A DNA stretch of 42,029 bases, from assembly GCA_030263275.1 (NCBI GenBank), contig SZOR01000023.1, positions 1-42,029 on the forward strand. Reading direction: 5' to 3'. The position numbers and the translations under genes are program-made. Each line of letters opens with the position of its first letter. Position 1 is the stretch's first letter. Below, piece after piece: positions 36,544-42,029 of this stretch. The notes below the pieces were generated by a model. It searched no databases, was not told where the DNA came from, and was given only the letters and a program-made list of their open reading frames with translations. The DNA comes from DSNY01 sp016861185 (lineage in GTDB: Bacteria; Pseudomonadota; Gammaproteobacteria; Burkholderiales; Burkholderiaceae_F).

Positions 36544-37302
36544 TCAATCCGGTCCGGCGACGAAGAACAGGCTGCGGCCATCGGCCCGGACCACCTCGAT
36601 GCGCGTCGCGAACAGCTCTGACAGCAGCTCCGGGCGCAGCGTCTCGCGCACGGGGCCCGCGCGCCAGGCGCCGCGGCCCGACAGCAGCAGCGCGTGCGTC
36701 GCGAAGGCGGCGGCGGCGTTCACGTCGTGCATCGACGCAATCAACGTGCGGTCCGCAAGCTGCGCGAGCCGCGCGAGCACCAGCGCCTGGTGCCGCGGAT
36801 CCTGGTGCGCGATCGGCTCGTCGAGCAGCACGAGCGGCGTGGCCTGCGCGATCGCGGTGACGATCGCCACGCGCTGGCGTTCGCCGCGCGAAAGCGTTCG
36901 CACGTCGCGTTCGGCCAGTTCGGCGCAGTCGAACGCCGCGAGCGCCTCGCGTGCGAGCCGCTCGCCGTCCGCATCGGCGCCGTCGTAGCGGTAGCGCGCG
37001 GTGAGGACCGTGTCGAGCGCGGTCGCGGCAAAAGGATCGATCCAGCGGTCGGTCACGAGCGCGCGCCGCTCGGCCAGCGCGTCGATCCGCCAGTCGCCGA
37101 TCGCGCGCCCTGCCAGTTCGATGCGACCCGCGTCGGCGCGCCGCACGCCGGCCAGCGCCAGCAGCAGCGTGGTCTTGCCGGCGCCGTTCGGACCGAGCAC
37201 GGCCCAGCGCTCGCCCGCGTTCACCGCGAACGACAAGTCCACGACGAACTCGCGCGCGCCCGCGCGCAGCACGAGATCGTGACACTCGATCACGGCCGTC
37301 AC
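36544..37302 (-). CDS. btuD: Cobalamin ABC transporter ATPase
   Basis: This 252-residue cytoplasmic ATPase drives BtuC. Walker A is VLGPNGAGKTTLLLALAG (about residues 34-51). The signature LSRGERQRVAI and Walker B TPLVLLDEPIAHQD follow, with a D-loop and the switch His in LIASMHDVNAA. The start is a GTG overlapping the btuC stop (GTGA). Haem or siderophore ABC ATPases look alike; cobalamin is inferred from the riboswitch and the adjacent receptor. Confidence 0.9.
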   Translation of the reverse strand: MTAVIECHDLVLRAGAREFVVDLSFAVNAGERWAVLGPNGAGKTTLLLALAGVRRADAGRIELAGRAIGDWRIDALAERRALVTDRWIDPFAATALDTVLTARYRYDGADADGERLAREALAAFDCAELAERDVRTLSRGERQRVAIVTAIAQATPLVLLDEPIAHQDPRHQALVLARLAQLADRTLIASMHDVNAAAAFATHALLLSGRGAWRAGPVRETLRPELLSELFATRIEVVRADGRSLFFVAGPD

Positions 37303-38309
37303 GCCCGCCTCAGCAGCCAGAGGAAGACCGGCACGCCGATGAACGCCGTCAGCACGCCGACCGGGAGCTGTACCGGTGCCGCGACCGTGCGCGCCGCGGT
37401 GTCGGCGGCGGCGACGAGCAGTCCGCCGGCGAGCGCCGCGCCCGGCAGCAGCACGCGCTGGTCGTTGCCGAGTGCCAGCCGTACGAGATGCGGTGCGACG
37501 AAGCCGACGAAGCCGACCGCGCCGGCCAGCGTCACCGCCGCGCCGGTGGCGATCGCCGCGACCAGCACCAGCGCGCGCCGCGTGCGCTCGACATCCACGC
37601 CCTGCGTGTACGCGAGCACGTCGCCGCGCAGCATCAGGTTCAGCGCGCGCGCGAGCTTCAGCGCGACCAACAGGCCGAGCGCGAGCAGTGCGAGCGCGAC
37701 GAGCGCCATCCGCAGATCGGTCGCGCCCGCCAGATCGCCGAGCAGCCAGAACACCATCGTTCGCAATTGCGTATCGGTCGCCAGCGTCAACGCGAGGCTC
37801 AGGATCGCCGCGGCGAACGCGGCGACCATCACGCCGGTCAGCAGCACGCCGGTCGTCGAGGATTCGCCGTGCAGCGCGTCGCGCGAGAAGAATGCGCGCC
37901 GCGCGAGCAGGAAAAGCAGCGCGAGCGTGGCGAGCGCGCCCGCCCCGCTCGCCGCCTGCACGACCGCGACGCCCGCGCCCGCCGCGAGCGCCGCCAACGC
38001 GGCCACCGCAGCGCCTCCCGAGATGCCGAGCACGTACGGATCGGCGAGCGGGTTGCGCAGCAGCGCCTGCAGGATCGCGCCCGCGAGCGCGAGCAGTCCG
38101 CCGACCGCAAAGGCCGACAGCGCACGCGGCAGCCGCAGATCGAGCACGACCGCGGCGAGCGGCGAGGACCGGTCGCCGGCCAGCGCGGCGAGCACGTCGG
38201 CCGCCGGCGCATCGAAGCTGCCGATGAACAGCGCCGCGACGACGACGCCCGCCGCCGCGGCCGCGAGCGCGAGCAGCACTGCCGACGAATGCGGTGCACC
38301 CCGGAGCAT
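37299..38309 (-). CDS. btuC: Cobalamin ABC transporter permease, FecCD family
   Basis: This 336-residue inner-membrane permease has about nine to ten helices. FecCD marks are DLRLPRALSAFAVGGLLALAGAILQALLRNPLADPYVLGISGGAAV near residues 55-105, and GAVGFVGFVAPHLVRLALG, which is the cytoplasmic loop that contacts the ATPase. The C-terminal VLTAFIGVPVFLWLLRRA is the usual end. The start at 38309 (MLRGAPHSS) lies two bases after the btuB stop. A long open extension upstream in frame is the antisense of btuB and is rejected. Confidence 0.92.
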   Translation of the reverse strand: MLRGAPHSSAVLLALAAAAAGVVVAALFIGSFDAPAADVLAALAGDRSSPLAAVVLDLRLPRALSAFAVGGLLALAGAILQALLRNPLADPYVLGISGGAAVAALAALAAGAGVAVVQAASGAGALATLALLFLLARRAFFSRDALHGESSTTGVLLTGVMVAAFAAAILSLALTLATDTQLRTMVFWLLGDLAGATDLRMALVALALLALGLLVALKLARALNLMLRGDVLAYTQGVDVERTRRALVLVAAIATGAAVTLAGAVGFVGFVAPHLVRLALGNDQRVLLPGAALAGGLLVAAADTAARTVAAPVQLPVGVLTAFIGVPVFLWLLRRA

Positions 38310-38311
38310 CG

Positions 38312-40201
38312 CTACAGCCGCACCTCGATGCCGGCGAACGCGGCGCGCCGCTGCGTGTTGTAGCCGTCGACGGTTTCGTAGTCGGCGTCGGTCAAGTTTT
38401 CGACGCGCAGCTTCAGCTTCACCGCGGGCGTCACGCGCCACGCCGCGGTCGCGCGCGCGAGCGTGTACGCGGCAAGACGCGTGCGCGCGAAGGTGTTGAG
38501 GTCGCTGTCGTAGCGGGCGCCGACGCGACCGACCTCGGCGCCGAGCGTCCACGCGCCGAAGTCGCGATACGCGCCGAGGTTCACCGTGTAAGGCGCGCGC
38601 CGCAGCAGCCGCTCGCCGGTGTCCGCATCGACCGGGCGCGACAGGCTCGCGTTCGCGTCGAGGCGGATACCGCGCCAGATCGCCGCCGCGGCAAGCTCGA
38701 TCCCTTCGGTCTGCGCGCGCGCGACGTTCTCCGCGCGGTTGGCTGCCGTGCTGAAAACGACCAGATCGCGCGTGCGCGTCCGATAGACCGACGCGCGCAG
38801 CGCCGTGTCGCCGAGCGCGTAGCGCAGCCCCGCCTCGACGCTGCGTGCCTTTTCCGGCCGCAGGTCCGGATTGCCGAAGAACGGGAAGTGCAGATCGTTG
38901 AAGCTCGGCGCGCGAAACGCGCTCGAGACCTGCAGCGTGGCGCGCAGCGCCGGGGTCAGCGCATAGCCGTAGGCGACGAGCCCCGTCGTCGCCGTGCCGA
39001 CGTCCGAATAGTCGTCGTGCCGCACGTTGACCTGCACCTGCTGCGCGCCGGCGGCGGCGTTGACGCCGAACCAGCCGGACGCGACGCGCCGCTCGAACCA
39101 GGTGAGCACGCGCGCGAACGTCGGGTCGTACGCCGTCGATGCGCCGCGCTGCTCGAGGTATTCGAGTGCGAGCGAAGCGGTGACCGTCTCGGCGACGGCG
39201 ACGTCGTTCTGCCAGGCGAGCTGGCGGTTGCGCGCGCGGAACTCGCCGTTGTTGAACGAAAACGGATCGCTCGCGGTGTTGCGGCTCTCGTCGCGCGACT
39301 CGCCGGCCGCAAGCCGCGCCGCCCAGCGTTCGCCGAGCGCGCCGCGCAGATGCGCCTGCCACGCGGTCAGCTCCGAGCGCTCGACGTGCGTTGCGGCCGG
39401 ACCGTCGGCAGTGCTGTCGAAGTCCGTGTCGTTGCGGCTCGTCCAGGCGCTCGCCCCGACTTCGGCAGCGCCGAACGAACGGCTCGCGCGCAACGCCGCC
39501 GAGCGGTTGCGCGTGCCGTCGAGATCCGGATTGGCACCCGGTGCGAACGGCCCGGGAATCACCTGCGCGGTGTCGATCGCCGAAAACGGCCGGCTGCGGC
39601 GCGTGCCGACGGTCGCCGCGAGCCGCGCGCCTTCGCCGACCCAGGTCGCCGATCCGCTCGCCGCGCGTGTGCGCCCGCTGCCCGCCTCCGCATCGAAGGC
39701 CGCGCCGGTGCGCGCGCCGCCGCGCGTGAAGATCTGCACGACGCCGCCGATCGCCTCCGAGCCGTACAGGCTCGACAGGTTGCCGCGGACGATCTCGATG
39801 CGCTCGACCGCATCGAGCGCGATGCCGCCGAGCGCCGCCGCCCCGCCGACGGCGGTGTTCAGCCGCACGCCGTCGACGAGCACCAGCACCTGGCTCGAGT
39901 TCGCACCGCGGGCGAACAGCGACGCCTGTCCCCCTGCGCCGCCGGCACGCGCGAACTCGATGCCTGCCTGACGGCTCAGCAGTTCGACCAGATCGGTCGC
40001 CTGCCGCTGTTCGATTTCACTGCGCTGGATCACGGTGACGCTCGGCAGCGCGTCGCGCAGGCGCTGCTCGGTGCGCGCGGCGGTGACGACGACGGTTTCG
40101 AGTTGCTGCGGCTGGATCTGCGCCGACGCGGCGCTGCAGACGAGCAGGAACAGGCCGGCCGACGCAAGCACGCGTCGCCGCGAAAGGAAGTGCAGGAACA
40201 T
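38312..40201 (-). CDS. btuB: TonB-dependent cobalamin receptor
   Basis: This 629-residue outer-membrane beta-barrel receptor begins with a signal peptide (VLASAGLFLLVCSAASAQ). A TonB-box-like ETVVVTA follows at the mature N-terminus. The plug domain has SVTVIQRSEIEQRQATDLVELLSRQAGIEF and the VLVLVDGVRLN motif. Barrel strands end in RVENLTDADYETVDGY and the terminal FAGIEVRL. Cobalamin is inferred from the riboswitch 184 bases upstream and the BtuC/BtuD genes downstream. The ATG at 40201 (MFLHFLSRR) follows GAGGT; a GTG nine codons upstream is less likely. Confidence 0.92.
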   Translation of the reverse strand: MFLHFLSRRRVLASAGLFLLVCSAASAQIQPQQLETVVVTAARTEQRLRDALPSVTVIQRSEIEQRQATDLVELLSRQAGIEFARAGGAGGQASLFARGANSSQVLVLVDGVRLNTAVGGAAALGGIALDAVERIEIVRGNLSSLYGSEAIGGVVQIFTRGGARTGAAFDAEAGSGRTRAASGSATWVGEGARLAATVGTRRSRPFSAIDTAQVIPGPFAPGANPDLDGTRNRSAALRASRSFGAAEVGASAWTSRNDTDFDSTADGPAATHVERSELTAWQAHLRGALGERWAARLAAGESRDESRNTASDPFSFNNGEFRARNRQLAWQNDVAVAETVTASLALEYLEQRGASTAYDPTFARVLTWFERRVASGWFGVNAAAGAQQVQVNVRHDDYSDVGTATTGLVAYGYALTPALRATLQVSSAFRAPSFNDLHFPFFGNPDLRPEKARSVEAGLRYALGDTALRASVYRTRTRDLVVFSTAANRAENVARAQTEGIELAAAAIWRGIRLDANASLSRPVDADTGERLLRRAPYTVNLGAYRDFGAWTLGAEVGRVGARYDSDLNTFARTRLAAYTLARATAAWRVTPAVKLKLRVENLTDADYETVDGYNTQRRAAFAGIEVRL

Positions 40202-40384
40202 GAAGACCTCGCGCGAGTGCCGGCCCACCGCCGGCGTTGTCGTACGGATCTGCGCGAGGAATCGAGAACCGGAGCCGCGCCGCTCACTCGACTACACGGC
40301 GCTCGCGGCCCGCATCCGCCGCCTCCCCGCGGCAGGCCCACCCCGCGCGCCCGTGCCGCTGCGTAACGGCGCGATGCGCGCGGC

Positions 40385-40590
40385 CGTCGGCCGGTCTCCG
40401 GGCTGCAGGTCCGCTGTCGCGCCTTCCCGCGTCCGCCCTCTGATCGAGCGTCGACGCAGTGGCCAGTGCGACAGGTGCCGAGTTCGACTCGGAGCCTGCT
40501 TACCGTTGCGGGGGCAGCACAGGTTCGGGCGTCGTTCGCACGCGCGCCCTCCTGTTTCCCGTTTCACCAGCGGATCGCTCCGCCGGCACC
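40385..40590 (-). promoter_or_regulatory. Cobalamin riboswitch
   Basis: On the minus strand the conserved blocks appear in order: GGTGAAACGGGAA with ACAGG just after, CTGCCCCCGCAACGGTAAG, GCCACTG, GGGAAGGCG and the B12 box AGCCCGGAGACCGGCC (40404-40389). Adenosylcobalamin binding normally shuts expression by hiding the ribosome site or terminating. It lies 184 bases before the btuB start. The intervening GC-rich stretch 40202-40384 contains no gene and probably holds the expression platform. Confidence 0.95.
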
Positions 40591-40606
40591 GAAGGCGGCG
40601 CGAGTC

Positions 40607-40629
40607 TAGCACCGGCGAACGCGGTGCTA
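40607..40629 (+). promoter_or_regulatory. Hairpin and extended -10 before the zapB-like gene
   Basis: TAGCACCG and CGGTGCTA form a perfect eight-base stem with a seven-base loop, ending 11 bases before the start. The arm runs into TGCTACCAT (40625-40633), an extended -10 that would start transcription at or next to the ATG. No ribosome site is visible. Confidence 0.35.
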
Positions 40630-40640
40630 CCATCGCCGCC

Positions 40641-40856
40641 ATGCAGGAGGAACTCGACGCGCTGACCGCGAAGCTCACCGAACTCGCGGGCCGCGTGCGC
40701 GCGTTGCGCGAGGAGAACCAGCAGCTTCGCGCGCAGATCCACGCCGCGTCGAACGAGCTCGAGCAGATGCGCAGCCGCGTGGCGAACGCGATGCAGCGGA
40801 TCGACGCGCTGATCGAGCGATTGCCGGCGGAGGCGCCGGCGAACGCGCAGGAGTGA
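40641..40856 (+). CDS. ZapB-like coiled-coil protein
   Basis: This 71-residue protein is almost wholly a coiled coil (LDALTAKLTELAGRVRALR, then EENQQLRAQIHAASNELEQM). It has the size and place of the small ZapB/DUF904-like proteins (TIGR02449 type) that come right before zapA in betaproteobacteria and help order the FtsZ ring. The start is the ATG at 40641; no Shine-Dalgarno sequence is present. It is followed three bases later by zapA, suggesting coupling. Confidence 0.82.
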   Translation: MQEELDALTAKLTELAGRVRALREENQQLRAQIHAASNELEQMRSRVANAMQRIDALIERLPAEAPANAQE

Positions 40857-40859
40857 TCC

Positions 40860-41168
40860 GTGCCCGCCGAGACGCTGACGCTGACGATCCTCGGCCGCGA
40901 ATACCGCGTCGCGTGCGCGCCGGAGGAAAAGGACGACCTGCTGCGCTGCGCGCGCTACCTCGACCAGAAGATGGCCGCGATCCGCGACAGCGGCAAGGTG
41001 ATGGGCGCCGACCGCGTGGCGGTGATGGCCGCGCTGCAGATCACGCAGGAGCTGTTCAACGCGAAGACCGGCGACGGCATCGCACTCGGCGACGTGCGCC
41101 GCCGGCTGCGCGAGCTGAACGCGCTCGCCGACGAAATGCTCGCTCCGCAGGAGAAGCTTTTTCCCTGA
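40860..41168 (+). CDS. zapA: Cell division protein ZapA
   Basis: This 102-residue protein crosslinks FtsZ filaments at mid-cell. The N-terminal part LTLTILGREYRVACAPEEKDDLLRCARYLDQKM is the ZapA signature, then the long helix (RVAVMAALQITQELFN), ending in a coiled-coil tail (VRRRLRELNALADEML). The start is GTG, three bases after the previous stop. The following genes and RNA (6S) match the zapA-ssrS order widespread in proteobacteria. Confidence 0.93.
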   Translation: MPAETLTLTILGREYRVACAPEEKDDLLRCARYLDQKMAAIRDSGKVMGADRVAVMAALQITQELFNAKTGDGIALGDVRRRLRELNALADEMLAPQEKLFP

Positions 41169-41181
41169 ATCGCGCCGCCTG

Positions 41182-41219
41182 CTCCCCTCCCTGCAGGAAG
41201 GGACCAGGGGGAGGGGAGG
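41182..41219. repeat. GC-rich hairpin repeat resembling the metG cassette ends
   Basis: The segment CTCCCCTCCCTGCAGGAAGG followed by GACCAGGGGGAGGGGAGG has a palindromic head and a G-rich tail, similar in layout to the 36-bp repeats in metG (CCCCTCTCCC-hairpin-CAGGGGGTGAGGG). The match is loose, so common origin is a suggestion only. It lies between zapA and the 6S RNA. Confidence 0.35.
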
Positions 41220-41261
41220 CCCATCAGGCGCAAAGCGCGAGCGTTGCAGGATGAGGCGAGT

Positions 41262-41267
41262 TAAACT
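41262..41267 (+). promoter_or_regulatory. ssrS: Candidate -10 box (TAAACT) of 6S RNA
   Basis: TAAACT ends seven bases before the predicted 6S RNA 5' end at about 41275, the expected spacing. The same GTTAAACTC context lies before metG. No clear -35 is seen at the normal distance. Confidence 0.45.
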
Positions 41268-41274
41268 CCGCTCA

Positions 41275-41446
41275 CCCTGCGGTGCTCGCGCAAAGGCCTT
41301 TAGTTCCTTGAACCGATGCGCAATGCGCTAGGTTGCCGCGCTCGCGTCGTGGTGCGATCGGCACGCGTCTGCTGAACCTAAACGCCGCGGACGGCGACCA
41401 CCCTGAACCGATGGTTCAGGACACAGGCCGGGCGGCACGCGCGGGG
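41275..41446 (+). ncRNA. ssrS: 6S RNA
   Basis: This roughly 172-base RNA imitates an open promoter and sequesters sigma-70 RNA polymerase. The 3' part reads CACCCTGAACCGATGGTTCA then GGACACAGGCCGGGCGGCA, close to the E. coli 6S segment around its TTGAACCAAGGGTTCAAGG hairpin. The closing stem pairs CCCTGCG (41275-41281) with CGCGGGG near 41440-41446, then GTGC with GCAC after a one-base bulge. The 5' side has CTCGCGCAAAGGCC and CCTTGAACC. Position after zapA is the usual place of ssrS. Exact ends are estimates. Confidence 0.88.
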
Positions 41447-41463
41447 ATTTATTCGCTCGAGGA

Positions 41464-41499
41464 GCGCGGTCCGGCGACGCCGGACCGCGCCCTTTTTTT
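41464..41499 (+). terminator. Strong Rho-independent terminator after 6S RNA
   Basis: A perfect 12-base stem (41464-41475 with 41479-41490), loop GAC, then CC and seven T residues (41493-41499). It would end the 6S RNA and insulate the EVE gene 13 bases further on. Confidence 0.92.
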
Positions 41500-41511
41500 G
41501 GCCCGCTGCCG

Positions 41512-41979
41512 ATGCGTTACTGGCTGATGAAGTCCGAGCCCGACGAGTGCTCGATCGACGACGCGCTCGCCGCACCCGGCGGCATCGTTCCGTGGACCGG
41601 CGTTCGCAACTACCAGGCGCGCAACTACATGCGCGACGAGATGCGGATCGGCGACGGCGTGCTCTTCTACCACTCCAGCTGCGACGAGCCCGGCATCGCC
41701 GGCCACGCCGAAGTCGCGAGCGGCCCCTACCCGGACCCGACGCAGTTCGACCGCGCCAGCGAATACTTCGATGCCGCGTCGAAGCGCGAGGCGCCGCGCT
41801 GGATGCTCGTCGACATCCGCGCGCTGAAGAAGACGCGGCTCGTGCCGCTCGCCGAGCTGCGCGCGCACCGCGAACTCGCGAACATGGCGGTACTGCGCCG
41901 GGGCAACCGGCTGTCGATCACGCCGGTCACGGCCGACGAGTGGCGCTTCATCACGCGCACGCTGTTGAAAGGCGCCTGA
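41512..41979 (+). CDS. EVE domain protein
   Basis: This 155-residue cytosolic protein consists of one EVE (PUA-like) domain, thought to bind modified DNA or RNA bases. The typical opening is MRYWLMKSEPDECSIDDA, then VPWTGVRNYQARNYMRDEMRIGDGVLFYHSSCDEPGIAGHAEV. The end has LAELRAHRELANMAVLRRGNRLSITPVTADEW. Length is normal. It starts 13 bases after the 6S terminator and its stop overlaps the next gene (TGATG). Its position downstream of 6S RNA is conserved among betaproteobacteria as I recall it. Confidence 0.93.
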   Translation: MRYWLMKSEPDECSIDDALAAPGGIVPWTGVRNYQARNYMRDEMRIGDGVLFYHSSCDEPGIAGHAEVASGPYPDPTQFDRASEYFDAASKREAPRWMLVDIRALKKTRLVPLAELRAHRELANMAVLRRGNRLSITPVTADEWRFITRTLLKGA

Positions 41980-42029
41980 TGGACTGGACCTTCGTCGCAC
42001 TGCTGCTCGTCGTCGGCGCGGCCGTGGGC
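41979..42029 (+). CDS. Start of a membrane protein, probably TauE/SafE family (partial)
   Basis: Only the first 17 codons are inside the window, MDWTFVALLLVVGAAVG, a hydrophobic N-terminal helix. The ATG overlaps the EVE stop. TauE/SafE permeases commonly begin this way and follow the EVE gene in related genomes, but the sequence seen is too short to prove it. Confidence 0.5.
   Translation, partial: MDWTFVALLLVVGAAVG

Overview
This is a GC-rich, densely packed chromosomal window from a betaproteobacterium, most probably of the order Burkholderiales. The assignment rests on gene content and order (DUF3460-scpA, hrcA/nadK/recN, fur/bamE/dapB, zapB-zapA-6S RNA-EVE-TauE) and on very strong GC bias at third codon positions. 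I could not run a database search, so genus and species are left open. Almost everything is core chromosome. I see no prophage, plasmid backbone, CRISPR array, rRNA or tRNA.

Layout. 1-5.0 kb: a molybdenum hydroxylase operon of the form II CO-dehydrogenase type (coxS-coxL-coxM, minus strand) with a divergent xdhC-type maturation gene; a REP-like inverted repeat pair lies between coxL and coxS. 5.2-6.7 kb: a DUF1330 gene and the Fe-S carrier ATPase apbC/mrp. 7.0-12.4 kb: metG, a SulP transporter, DUF3460 and scpA. metG carries an in-frame DUF559-type nuclease cassette, bounded by 36-bp inverted repeats, between its catalytic part and its C-terminal tRNA-binding domain. 12.4-18.5 kb: a TauE-like permease, a secreted prolyl oligopeptidase, a Mut7-C RNase-like protein and a large unrecognised membrane protein that looks like a split alpha/beta hydrolase. 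18.5-22.5 kb: the heat-shock operon grpE-dnaK-dnaJ (minus) with two sigma-32-like promoters. 22.6-29.5 kb: two related small envelope proteins, hemH, a DUF6502-DUF5666 pair, hrcA and nadK. 29.6-33.3 kb: recN, fur, bamE and dapB. 33.3-40.6 kb: a cobalamin-uptake region made of exbB-exbD-btuF on the plus strand converging on a riboswitch-headed btuB-btuC-btuD-parA-dinB run on the minus strand. 40.6-42.0 kb: zapB-like, zapA, 6S RNA with a strong terminator, an EVE-domain gene and the start of a TauE-like permease.

How the genes work together. B12 uptake is nearly complete: outer-membrane receptor (btuB), energising pair (exbB/exbD), periplasmic binder (btuF), inner-membrane permease (btuC) and ATPase (btuD), with a cobalamin riboswitch upstream of btuB; no tonB is present here. 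The heat-shock chaperones (grpE, dnaK, dnaJ) sit near the repressor gene hrcA, but I see no CIRCE operator in front of them, whereas sigma-32-like boxes are clear. Many adjacent genes overlap by 1-4 bases (ATGA, GTGA or TGATG), which suggests translational coupling.

The most unusual object is the nuclease cassette inside metG. It looks like a small mobile unit that entered an essential gene at a tolerated linker and remained in frame. The split membrane hydrolase and the B12-riboswitch operon that continues into an orphan ParA ATPase and a DinB protein are the next most interesting.
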